Shown piece by piece: positions 36,181 to 47,741 of a DNA stretch of 64,000 nt (its first letter is position 1; the number at the start of each line of letters is the position of its first letter). A model generated the notes under the pieces. The model saw only the letters and a list, made by a program, of their open reading frames with translations. It did no database searches and had not been told where the DNA came from. Position numbers and translations under genes: made by a program. Origin of the DNA: Lumbricus terrestris (Eukaryota > Annelida > Clitellata > Crassiclitellata > Lumbricidae); contig OX457053.1 of assembly GCA_949752735.1 (NCBI GenBank), positions 28,870,997 to 28,934,996 of the forward strand, read 5' to 3'.

Positions 36181-36583
36181 CCTAGACTGGTTGATTGATA
36201 TCGCTTACTATGGACAACCAAGCATCTATTTCTCTTCATGGAGCTGTCAAGAGGCATTATCATTCTCTACATTCCATGTTAGGAGAGGTCGTATCTCAAG
36301 GGCAAAGGGATTTGGATCTGCATCTTCCATTGGTCATCCCTATCGTGCAATTGAGCACGAGTTTCCTGATAAGGTCTTTGAATGTAATCTGATTTTGAAT
36401 CTAATACATGCGTTGTTAGTTTCCTGTTTTCATTTAACTTTTCTGTTTTGCATAGACGTTAGTTCTTTGTGCCTGTTGATCTGTGTTTCATTTTAAATAT
36501 TGTGCACTGAGTTTGTGCTTTGATAACTTGATAACTGCATTGATCTCTTTCTAACTTAAAACTGCTCATGTAGTGTTGATCTT

Positions 36584-36666
36584 TTAACTCTTTCCCGCCG
36601 GATGGGGTCACCCGTGACCCCATTAACAGGATAGGTATCAAAACAATTCCGGCGGGAATGAGTTAA
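36584..36666. mobile_element. 83-bp terminal-inverted-repeat mini-element
   Basis: TTAACTCTTTCCCGCCGG at the left end and CCGGCGGGAATGAGTTAA at the right pair with one bulge. Between them GGGGTCACCCGTGACCCC is a perfect internal palindrome. Confidence 0.8.
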
Positions 36667-37037
36667 GATTACAGTTTTGAATGTGTACAATGGTAATTGA
36701 TCTTTCTTGTGAATTTTTCTAATTGATTGATAAACAACGTGCAGTGGATTTAGTGATCAATCCATTGATGTTACTAGTAAAAGGTCATTGCAGAGTTACA
36801 TAGCGTCGAAAATGACCGTTTTTGAAAATGTAACGCTCCGTAACGTTTCCTTTGATCCACCCACCCATCCCAGCGTTACGTAATTAATTTTTACGAAAAT
36901 CAGTTAAGATTTTGACCTACAATGTGAATGCATGATTATAATTCATGGTTTTCATAGCGAATTTAATATGGTAGCCTATGTGGATTATAATGTGACAGCG
37001 GGCTAGGCTTAAAATTTACAGAATGTTTTATTTATAC

Positions 37038-37698
37038 ATATCGTCGCCTGAAAATTATCTTGTCGTATGTGAATTTTTTTCAAAATCGAGTTTAAACTTG
37101 ATTTGTAGCCAAAAAATTGTTTATCTTTCTTCACTGTTAACCGTTAAGAGATACGACAAGTCGTTTTTAAGTTATTCAAACGAAAACTACTTGTCGTATG
37201 TCCAATTTCAGTGTTGTTTTTGTCGTATCTCCAGAGAGATCTCGTTATTGATTGCACGATAAGGGGATACGACATAAATACACTGCCCACTTCGTTGCAT
37301 CATAGTGTCGTATGTCCACGGAATAAAAACGTTCTTTTATTTAAAAAGGGTATTAAACTTGCGAAAATTGAAACGAACAATGTCACAAATGATTGTGTAT
37401 TGCTTTCTTTTATTGTTTGAATTATTTCATATTTTTTTCTCGTCAGGATGACTTGCAATTGATTTAAATCAATTTCATACAACATTTTTCAAAATTTCAC
37501 AAAACCGTTCTAAATTTCAGTTTAATTTTAATGCAACATTCTTTAATTAATGTTGATGCTTTAATATGACGTCTTTGCCTGAAGTTTTATTGCACTGAAT
37601 ATCTTTTTGGGCGTCCAGAGTTGCGAAACTTCTACCTCGTTTTTCTCGGAATTCATAAAAGTGGACATGCGCGAAGATAATTCTCAGGCGACGATATG
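37038..37698. mobile_element. TIR element with multiple GTCGTAT subterminal repeats
   Basis: CATATCGTCGCCTGAAAATT at 37038 is inverted at 37675-37698 (AATTCTCAGGCGACGATATG). At least six GTCGTAT/ATACGAC words occur inside (for example 37061, 37152, 37193, 37218, 37268, 37306), typical of transposase-binding repeats. No transposase. The small frames within it are not genes. Confidence 0.7.
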
Positions 37699-37839
37699 AC
37701 AACTATGTTTGAAAAGGATTTCTTTTTTTGTTTTACATCAAAAGTAAAATTGTACACACTGCTGAAACATATCAAGCACAAAATTGCTCATTAATGACTC
37801 AGCAAAATTAAGATGATTGTTTTTATTTATTTTTAATTT

Positions 37840-38058
37840 ATTTCTCCATTTCTATAGCGCCCCTTCAAGGTAACTACTCAGAGGCGCTCCCGACTACCGC
37901 GCGGACACTGGGTTGGAGTTTCACGCTGATGCGTTTGAGCAATTGCGAGTGAAGGTCTTGCTCAAGGTCCCTATGCTTTGACTTGAGGCAGATTCGAACC
38001 TGCAACCCACCAGCTGCAAGGCACCAAACGTACCCACTACACCACCATGCCCGCAAAT
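37840..38058 (-). mobile_element. SINE family A, near full-length
   Basis: The minus strand gives a tRNA-like head with a box B-like GGTTCGAATC (here AGGTTCGAATCTGCC), the CGCTTCAGCGTGAAAC block (here variant), GAGCGCCTCTGAGTAG and CTTGAAGGGGCGCTATAG. Confidence 0.85.
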
Positions 38059-38441
38059 AAAGAAGTAAAGGTTAGGTTGTACTGTGAGGGGCAATTTATA
38101 AATCCATTCTCGTTCTCACAACCGTGAGATTCCTCATCCTTACGCTTTAACCAGACGTGGTTTTATAACACGGATGCTATTCAAATGACCTTAATTTTAT
38201 TACTGTTTTTCTTTTCTGTCTATCCTTACTCCAAAATAGTTCCAATGATGCCTGTTATGTTTTTTAGATGTATACTATGATTATTGAATTGCATATTTCG
38301 ATTTTTTATGATTGTGTATGTCATATTCTATTTCATCCAATGTTCCCGCAGTGCGTTTGCAGGCGGTTCAAAGACTTTTCATGTTTGGAGTACCCTGTTA
38401 CTAAATCAAAAAGATAGTTGCTCGTAAACTTAAATTTCAGC

Positions 38442-38817
38442 CATGGGTGCCCGCAGAAATTTTTGCACAAGGGGGCAAAACACGATGGCCAAGGTTAAAA
38501 AAATTTGTAGCAAGAGGTCAAAAAATGTAAGCAGTGAGTTAAGAACATGCGCAATTGCGCATGGGCATTTTTCATAGAGGTTTCTTGGTCTAAATTTCTC
38601 AGTTTCACTTTTTCAAATTTCTAATATGAATTGTTTCTTTTTGCAAAGAAATTTGTTTTGAAAAATCGAAAAGTATTAGTTAAAAGTAGGTTTTTGAATT
38701 CTCTAACATTTGCGAAGAAATTTGTTATAAACCCCAAAAGTAGTAGTGAGAAAAATCGGTTTCAATTTTCCAAGGGGGACAAGTGCCCCCTCTTGCCTCT
38801 ATATGCGGGCGCCCATG
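38442..38817. mobile_element. hAT-like MITE with perfect 8-bp target duplication
   Basis: Termini CATGGGTGCCCGCAGAAATT and GCGGGCGCCCATG; flanked by ATTTCAGC at 38434-38441 and 38818-38825. The two halves share an AAGAAATTTGTT.. pair in direct orientation (38646 and 38715). Confidence 0.88.
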
Positions 38818-40239
38818 ATTTCAGCAGATGATGTTAGTTGAAAGATGTTTGAGTTTGCTAGCACAAGGTGAAAGAGAATTAAGCACCTCCCACTTTGGGA
38901 TATCGGGCATTGCCTTACCTTTAAGTACATTATTGTCAAATTACTTATAAATTTCGATTTGGAGGTGCAATGAAACAAATTATAATTGTCTTGTGTGATT
39001 CTAGAGACTGATAAATTATGATAAATCTTTCAAGGGTGCAGTTAGAAGTAACTTCACAGTTCAGTTTGCAACGGTGGAATTCTGTATAGCCTAGCTGAGA
39101 TTGAGACTGCATTTAAAATTTAAGTCATTTTAGAATTTTTAACTCTGGAAAATCTGAATAATTGTTACCTTTGTTGAAGATGTTTCACACTCTTGTGTTG
39201 CTGTGTTGTAGGGTGTTTACCACCATTGCCAAAATCATTTGAACAGCTTCAAAGATTTGTTCGCACGATAAAAAATAACACTTCGCTGTACAAGCATCTG
39301 CTGTTCCTGTTAAGCACAAATAGCAGCTGCACCGAGATTGATGCTTGGAAGGTGTGTTGCATAATATAGTCAATTAATATTCACATAAGACGGATATTTT
39401 GAATTAGTCTTAGTTGTAGCTTGTGATTGATTTTTATACTTAATGTTAATCTAAGCATTTACATAATCTAGTTATTGTACGTAATATTTTGACATTTTGC
39501 TGTAATCTGTATGGTCATGTCATCTATGGATGGCCACTTCAAGTGAAATTGTATTTGCCACTCGTAATTCGTTCTGGGAGTCCAGTTGAAATGAAATACT
39601 CTTATCATATCCTATGAACACAATCTCTGATTTCTTGACTTTTTCACAATTAGAATTTTCCATTTAAATTGTAGTGATATGTATTTCAATAAGTTATTAT
39701 CCCTACTGTATTCAAAGCTAAGTACTCGCCGATGGGTTCTGGCTCCAAAACTTCCGTAATCCAGCAGACTGTTTTGATATAGTACTGTTGAATATGCTAG
39801 TCACCATTATGCAACTGTGGAGAATTTTACAGATTGTACAATTAAATTTAATTAATTAATTCTTTTTCACAGGTCAAGCTGTTAGCCAATGCTGAGTTTA
39901 GCTCTTCCGCAATAGTTGAAATTCTTCTCAACAAGCTGACTCCGTTCATGATCAGTAAAGCCGAAATCATGGCTTTAGCTCAACAAGTTTCTGATTCCGT
40001 AAATGGAGAAATAAGCAGCAGTGTTTCTGACTTTGTTCTGGTTTCTATTTCTGGTCTGAAACTGCTTGAGGTAAGGAAATTCCATTGATTAGTGGCGTAG
40101 TTAGGGTCTTCTATGTCCACAGACAGGGCAAAATCTGTGTCTTTGTCCAGGAACAAGGCACAAAATCTGTGATCTTTGTCTTTATTTAGTCTAAGCCAAA
40201 GTTAGAAAATTAAAAACATTTGATTCGTAATCATAAACT

Positions 40240-40375
40240 CGAAATTTCTACAGCGCCACTCAAAAGCCAAGTGCGGGGCACCAGCTTATTCACGAGCGCT
40301 GCGTTGATTTAGAAGAGTTGTCCGTGAAAGTAGTCCGTGGCGGTCCGGGTCGAATTACTAATTTTTTCAACCTCG
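40240..40375 (-). mobile_element. diverged SINE-like remnant
   Basis: AATTTCTACAGCGCCACTCA and a GGTCCGGGTCGAATT box B-like word suggest a decayed tRNA-SINE. It matches none of the three families closely. Confidence 0.35.
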
Positions 40376-42689
40376 TTTTGTGTCTCTCTTCTCTTCACCC
40401 ATGAAAACTGTCCAATCTGCAACTTCACTATGACCTTCCAAAGATTGTAATTATTATTTAGCATATTCTTGTGTTTTAAAATTTTTTGCAGCTTTTATAC
40501 TTTTATACTTTACCTTCTTTTGATTTGTAAAGTAGCTCATGCTGTGGTAGTTTTTCTGTGATTGCAGTAATTTCTTGTAAAATTAAATGTATCTATGCAT
40601 GTATGAATTTTCAATTGTAATTGAATTGAAGTTTTGGAAAGTGTTAGTAGGTGCGATAGTGTTTGAATGGATATTAAATAAAGTCAGTTCGTGTTTCTTT
40701 CTATAAATTAGATGATGTTTTTAGACGTTGTCCCAAATGTTTGCTGGGTCATTTGAGCAACACGATGTCTATGAAACTATGCTCTGCTTTGTGAAATCTT
40801 CATGTGAAGCTGTTTGTAAGTACACTGGATCCTCATTATACAACTGTTGTACTGGTAATTGAAAACTCCACATTTCTGGACCACTATTCGTACAACTACC
40901 CTAAAGTGACTTTGTCTGCTTAAATGTCGTTAAATTAATAAATAAACCCTTTTGCAAGTAATTTTAAGTATTTTTAAACTGTAAGCAATAAATGAATGAA
41001 AGTATTAAAGATAAATCATGGTGAAATATTCCAGTGATAGGTATTTATCTTATTCAGACGATTAATCCCCGTTCTCGTGAAGCTGATCAAGACGGGAACA
41101 CCAAAACAGTTGAAGCATGCCATCTACTGTGTAGCACTGTAGCAGCCATGCAAAAGCACCATGGTTCAACATTTAAACCAATATTTGAGGTAACAGAAAG
41201 TCTGCTGTGCTATCTTTGATTTAAACTGCCTAGCATGCAATATTTTGAACTATATTTGAATTTACAAGGTGAACATAAGGTGTTTATATTTGCATATTTT
41301 ATGGGTACATGTATTTTATTTTTATGAAATGTCAGTTTCATTGCTTCTGGATAAACAGATGATTGAATGTACGTATGTTGATATTTAAACGCTTGTAAAA
41401 TAGTTAAAATTGTTAAGGCTGTGTTGCAAAAACTTTTATCAATGGTTTTCGACTGGTATTGAGAACTCGTAGATCTACCACTTTTTATTTATTTCTCTAC
41501 ATTGACTTTTGTATTTTATTCAATTCAGAAAATGAGTTCTCGCTCAATGAAGAGAAATGATAACAGCGACCATTTGTCTCTGGATGTTTGTAAATATTTT
41601 ATTTTATTATTTTCTTAATATCCATTTTTATTCAGACTAGTACTTGCAATCAAAAAGAAAACTTTGAGTGAAGGGATGAAAAGATTAACTAGGTATATTA
41701 TATATTCAATGATGACCTCATGATGTTTTTACTCATACATGGCATAACTGCTGTTGATTCTTTATTATGGTAGTCCTATAAAATGTGATTGTAATTGGAC
41801 TTTTCAAGTGTTGTTGTTTTACCAGAAGATTCCAGATTTAATTTTAGAAAATGACCTCGTTACATCACAACCACGTTGTAAGAGTGCAGAAGCGTAGCCT
41901 GAAAACAACTTTGGTGGTTCAATTGGCCATGAATGTAGATTACGGTGTTAGTTTTTAAAAGCCAGGTTTTTGCATGCAGAAGCATTTTGCAATTTATTTC
42001 TTAGGGGAGTTTGAACTTGTAAGCCCCTTAAATATGCCCATGTATTAGACTCTCAACAGAAGTCCCATAACTGGCCAGTAAGAGCATAATGCAGACTGGC
42101 AGTGCAGTGGCTGTTAGGGTGTGTGATGTGGCTCCATCTGACATTGCAATAAGCTTCCAATGTTCATATTAATTTGATTGGTCATGTCAGTAGAGAAAAT
42201 GTGTTATTTCTTATTCAATTGATTGCTGCAGATGTTTGTTCTTTGCATCTGTCTTTGCCAGATACAGGGTTTGAAGTTGATAACACAGTGGATGGTTGGA
42301 ATAAAAACCAGTGATTCCAACACAATCTCTTCATCCATTCAGCTTTTTTAATTCAGTGTTGCTGTCAGATGGTGATTTCAGTCAACAGACACAGCTCACG
42401 TAAGTCAGTGAATGACACTGCCGATGAAAGGCATTTGCTTTCTAAGTTTCTGTGAATGTCTAATACCTGTAATCCTAAAGTTATTTTATTATCTATGACC
42501 TTACGTAAATTTATACATGTTATCTGTGTCTTTTCACATTAAATTTGGACTGACCAGTTTGTGTTTGTTGACTAGAGCTTGACTACAAAGGGATGTTAAC
42601 TGATGTCTTCTGTGCTATGGACTCTTCACATTACTTTAAGATAGCCATGTTACGAGTTACTGAGCTCAAGTTAGGTTATATTCTTAGCT

Positions 42690-42893
42690 TTAAAAACGGT
42701 CAAAAAACGGTGGGTGACCTCACTAAAAGTGTTGTAACTTTTGTTCCGTTTGAAATATTTTGATGATATCTGGTCATAATGTGTAAATATGAATTGCCTA
42801 TAAACCTGTGAAATTTCATTTAGAAATTCTTACTTTTGGTAAAAATATTGGCAAAAAACCTAGGGGGGTCTTTTTTTGGCGCACCCTGTATAT
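42690..42893. mobile_element. partial Tc1/mariner-type element end
   Basis: Ends TTTTTTTGGCGCACCCTGTA at 42872-42891, the inverse of the TACAGGGTG(C/T)GCCA terminus common on mariner-like MITEs. The opposite end was not identified. Confidence 0.4.
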
Positions 42894-42920
42894 ATATGCT
42901 CAATTGCTCATAATATATGT

Positions 42921-43145
42921 GTGGGGCACGGTGGTATAGTGGTGGCGTCATTGCCTTGAAGCGGGAAGGCTCGAGGTTCGAATCCACCTCAAGTCGCCGC
43001 GTAGGGACCATGGGCAAGTCCTTTACTCGCAATTGCTCAGCGCTTCAGCGTGAAACTCCGATGCAGTGTCCGCTCTGCCTTCGGGAGTGCCTCTGAGTAG
43101 AGAGCTTGAAGAGGCGCTATAACAAGTGCGCATACAAATACAAAG
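42921..43145 (+). mobile_element. SINE family A, full-length reference copy
   Basis: Head GGCACGGTGGTATAGTGG (box A-like) and GAGGTTCGAATCC (box B) derive from a tRNA; then CAAGTCGCCGCGTAGGGACC, CAATTGCTCAGCGCTTCAGC, GTGCCTCTGAGTAGAGAGCT and GAAGAGGCGCTATAACAAGT. Not a functional tRNA: the acceptor and anticodon stems do not form. Confidence 0.92.
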
Positions 43146-43999
43146 CATATATTCGTATAAATGTATATGATCATATAATTATGTGATGTATAATTAAGAT
43201 CTGGCACATTGGAAGATTTGCTGAGAATTTGAGTGATGCTGCATGTGAATTACCGTAGAGGGAACAGTTATCAAAGGTGATATTACAGAAGAAATGTCAG
43301 TTAGAGTTAGTTCATTGATGGCACTCTAAAAGTCTTTAACAGTTTTGAATTGTACTTGATTTAATTTCTACCTTCCTTTGATATGTCATTTTATTATTTT
43401 AACAGCTTGGCAGAGATGACTAAACTGCGACTTCAGGCAGGATGCTGTTTGCTGAAGCTTGCTCAGAATCCCGTCTACGAGGAAGCCATGGCCTATGCCA
43501 GTTTCAAACACTGGCTCTTCTTTTGAATGTAAGTAATTTTTTTCTGAAATGTCACAGAATTGTGAAAAACAGTAGAAAGAAGGGAATTGTTTTGAAATAG
43601 TTTAAAAGTATTTTTTCCATGCTTGAAGCACCTCGCTTATACAGATTTGTGTAAAAATTCCGGAAAATTCTATACATGCGTACGTGTATCTGATTTTCTG
43701 TTAAGCGCGTTATACGAGTGGCAAATTGCATATAAATCCCTCTGGCTGGACATTAACACAATGAGGAAACTTTCATCACTAGAATGATATACACGATTTT
43801 GGATTTATGTTTATTTTAATATTAATCATTTCTATAGATTATGTATGTTTATTACCATGTGTGTTCACCAAAATGCTGTTAGCAATTGGTTAGTTAAAGA
43901 GTTTATTGCTATATTTTTTAATAAATCTGCATGTAATATTAAGATTGGTTGACTAGCTCTGATAGTAAACTAATAGTAATTTTGTATCAAAAGAGGAGG

Positions 44000-44205
44000 A
44001 TAGTTGTGTCAAAAGAATCGTGCAAGCGGAGGTATAGGGTCGACACAGTCGGGGACGAAAGAAGAAAATATGAGAGGACGCGATACAACAAGACCTGAAG
44101 CTGCTCAAATTGAGAAAGAAGACACCGGAAGCAGAGACAAGTGGAGGAGAAGGATCCGAGTGGCTGGCCCCTCGACAGAGGGATTAGTTCTAGCCTGAAG
44201 GGAAG
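44000..44205 (+). pseudogene. LINE RT terminal fragment
   Basis: Broken plus-strand frames with RGRDTTRPEAAQIEKED and DKWRRRIRVAGPSTEG resemble the extreme C-terminus of endonuclease-RT LINEs (DLxxLxL...RxxWR). Confidence 0.45.
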
Positions 44206-47200
44206 AGAGAGTAATTTTGTATCATTAAGCTTTAGACATTGTTTAACTTATTTTGCAGCCTGTAAAATTCTTAGATATTTGTACCAGTATTAAACAGTAA
44301 AAAAGTTTTCACTTTTTACTTTTGATACAGATTTCGCAGAGGAGTTCTCTGCTACCCGCCACACTAAAGGATCTCTCAGTTAAGGTCTGTTCTGAAAATT
44401 AGCATTTTAGTTTGTGCATACTGTAATTATCACTGTCCTGTTAGCATTGGTATTCAAGTAATGCATTTTTAATAAGGATAATAATAAATAAAGCCCTTTG
44501 GTTTGCAATACAGTACTTAAACATTTACAGCCTTAATTATGCACAGAAGCATTGTAGTTGTCTTTCATGTTAAATGTGGCTTTGTGAACTTATGATGCAG
44601 CTTGAGAATTGTGCTGGAAAAGCTGAATAAGATAGGAACAATTTAAAAAAAAAATATTGATGATCTTGATAATGCATCTTCATGCAAACATGAGTATGCA
44701 GGTCTGATTTCATTATTCGAACACACGATAAAACTTCGCAAAGTTCAAATGAACATAGGATGACTTAGCGACCACAGGATGAAGCGAGGTCATCTGAAGT
44801 TTCATGTTAATTTCTTGGACAAGGTTTTGTGGGTCTGACATAATTTGTTGTTTTAAATGTACATAACAGTTGACTATATATAGAGCCATAAATATTGTTT
44901 AATTTAAACATAATTTTAAAGTGCCAAAATCATAATTTTTTTGTATTGTACAGGAAAGAATGCAGACCAAGTCAAGTTCTATAAGCACGAATGTTAATCC
45001 CAGATCAACTGTTTCTGATCGAATGACCATACCAGTTTCTGGTTTTACAGCTGACGGTAACTAGTCGTTTTGCTGTTCTGGTTTCTCCCAGCTACTCCGG
45101 TCCGGCTGTCTCTCGTATTTGAAGTTCAACAAAGTTGGACAAACATATCAATTCATTAACTTATGTTTTGGAATCTGGTCAGAAATATGACAGTGATCAA
45201 ATGAATACTGAAACTGTAGGTTCAAATAAGTTGCCCAAAACTGGCAGTCAGATAACTTATCCTGTTGATCAATATGACACTGGTTCAAAGGACGCAGCCA
45301 GTCTTACCTCAGAGAATTTAGGCAGAACAATGAGTCCAATAACTCATGCTTTGGATTTTGATGACAAGCAGAACCTTTGTCCAATGACCTCTCCAAATTT
45401 AAGTTCCGAGATTTTGCAAAAAGGATTTAGTGGCAGAACTTACACTATTGATTCGGATCATGAAAACAATCCTGGGCCAGTGACCTCTCCTATTCTTGGC
45501 TCATACAATTCATACAAGGCAGTTAGTACAACAACTGCTCAAGATTCACAATATGAACACAAAACTAGTCCAGTGACTTCTATTCTGGGCTCATACACTT
45601 CACGCAAGGCAGTTAGTGCAATAGCTCCTGCTCCGGATTCAGATGATGAAGACAGTCCAAGTTCCATGACTTCTCCTATTCCGAGATCAGACAATTTGCA
45701 TATGGCAGTCACTCCAATAACTGATGCTACAGATTCAGAAGATGAAGACAGTTCCACTCCAGCAATATCTCCTAGTCAAAGTTCCGGGATTGTGCACAGT
45801 ACTGCAATTTCTGTTGCTACATCGGGTGAAGAGCATGATCCTGCTTCACCTACCATTGTACCATTGGTTCCAAGGAGCGAGAGCATCAAGACATTAGCAT
45901 GGAAAGCTCTCCTCTAGAATTACAACACTTGCAGCAGAATCCTAGTCCAACGATGACTCCTACTCCAGGTCCAGACAGTTTGCCCAGACAAACTACCCCA
46001 GCGACTACCTCAGTTCCACAGTTGTGCCAAACTGTTATTGGTAGTTCTATTTTAGAATCCGGTATTTGTGGCAAAGATGGTATTGTTTCAAGGAGTAAAT
46101 CTACAGCACCATCGAAAAGTACTGAATGGCATGGTCGTGTATGAAAGTCCCTGAATACATTATCATTCTAAGCTCAAGCATGCTCAGCTGAACAAGATAA
46201 GGCATCAGGTTTTGATTGTATCAACAAGACAACATTTTCGCAGTTTAAAGCCTTCGTAGCAGAATACTGTAAGCTGGATTTGCAACAAATTAGCACTGCT
46301 GTTGGGAATGAGATTCAGTTGACTAGTGAAGAATTCCTATTCTCGATTGAAGAAAATGCCTTGCCTAAAGAGTGCATTTTCCCATATAAATCGTCACCTT
46401 TACCAGAAACTCATGCTCACTATCTTGGAGACATGAAGACAGAGGAACTATTGCCATTGTCTGAAACTTGCACTGTAGCTCATCATAATCAAAACATCAG
46501 AGCAGCCAATAACAATAAACTGAGTAAAAAATCTCACGTGAGAGCATCAAGAAAAGCTGTAACGGTCAAAAATAAATCTAGGTTGAAACCTCCCAATGTG
46601 ACCCAAAAGTTACATGGTGATTCAGGTGATTCCAGAATTTGTCAATCACTTCAAGAACCTGTACCCAAAGAAAGGCCATTGACATTCATTAAAGAAAGAA
46701 TGAATGATACTATCGCAGATGAGGGCCCGTCAAAGACATTGAAATCAAGCCAGTCTCTCATGCTGTTTACGAGCCGTCAGTTGGCACCTCAGTACCGCTA
46801 AATGTAACAAGAGCCACTGCTGGATCCGAAATTATAAAGTCTCTTGCTATTACACCAACTGTTTCTGACAAAACAGCTCATACAGGGAAATCTAATGCAG
46901 CTGAATCAATTGCTGGGAAACTTCAAGACCAAGTGATGGATCTGAAATCAACAAACATGTCACCAGGCAGCCAGTTGTGCAGCATTTCGCAGTTGACGAA
47001 TACCAGTGCAGCATCAGAACTGACTGCATCAGTGCTGCAGAACAAAGCACTTTTGTTTGACAAAACAGACCGACCATCAGAGCCACTGGACAACTTTGAA
47101 ACACAGGGAAGATGTTTTAGCATCAGAGGCAATACAGCAATTGCCGACAACAGATTATTATGCAATGAATTCAGAAGGCGGTAGAATGGTTTCTGTGAGC

Positions 47201-47741
47201 AAATCCTTATTAGGACAAAGCGTCATAGGAATAGACATCAGAATAAAAGAACATAGTTCGGAAATAAATGATACGGCATCATCCAAATGCAGTGCTGCAA
47301 TAAATGACTCGATATCCAAGTGCAGTGCTGCAATAACTGACTTGACATCGAAGAGCAGTGATGCAATAAATGACCTGACATTGTCAAAGGCCAGTGCTGC
47401 ATTGAATGTACTGAAAAACAGTGACGTTGTTACAAATAAAAATTCAAAACTGCTTGCTCAGACAAAGTTACCAGCTGGTGAACGAGCATCGTATTCGCAG
47501 CATATGTTACCTTTGACTGGTCTTTCTAGTAAAACGTATCAATTGTTGTCGTGCAATGAAACTTTCAATTTGAAAGAGACACAGAGTGACAAGGTTTTAT
47601 CAATTTTTGATGACGGTAATCCTCTTCAAGAAAGTCCTGGTCCTCTTAAATTGTTATCTTCGTTAAAAACTTGCGACCAGCATATTGGAGACAAAGAACT
47701 AGATGAACTTTTCCCATGCTGGGAAAAGTTTACCATTCACA

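Larger units (their letters stand above)
39212..43528 (+). pseudogene. PDS5-like cohesin regulator, central HEAT-repeat exons (frame broken)
   Basis: Exons supported by splice borders and remembered PDS5A/B sequence: 39212-39351 (LPPLPKSFEQLQRF; PDS5 LPDPGKAQDFMKKF), 39873-40070 (NKLTPFMISKAEIMALAQQV, then GLKLLE), 40725-40815 (TLSQMFAGSFEQHDVYETML), 41058-41189 (TVEACHLLCSTVAAMQ, FKPIFE), 41529-41589 and 41836-41877 (weaker; LILENDLV), 42262-42399 (IQGLKLITQWMVGIKT, then SDGDF), 43406-43528 (LAEMTKLRLQAGCCLLKLAQ, then QFQTLALLLN). Phases agree across several joins, including the last (2 + C). The PDS5 N-terminal ~480 residues and at least one middle exon are not seen. A T6 run near 42350 and a site near 43480 each shift the frame by one, so this copy is a pseudogene or the sequence has indel errors. 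PDS5 binds cohesin and controls its release. Confidence 0.7.

Noticed and set aside
42921..42990. Possible tRNA gene (box A and box B present)
   Set aside because: No intact acceptor stem, repeated elsewhere with the same body and tail: a SINE head. The same holds at 48622, 52141, 55090, 58150 and 62949.
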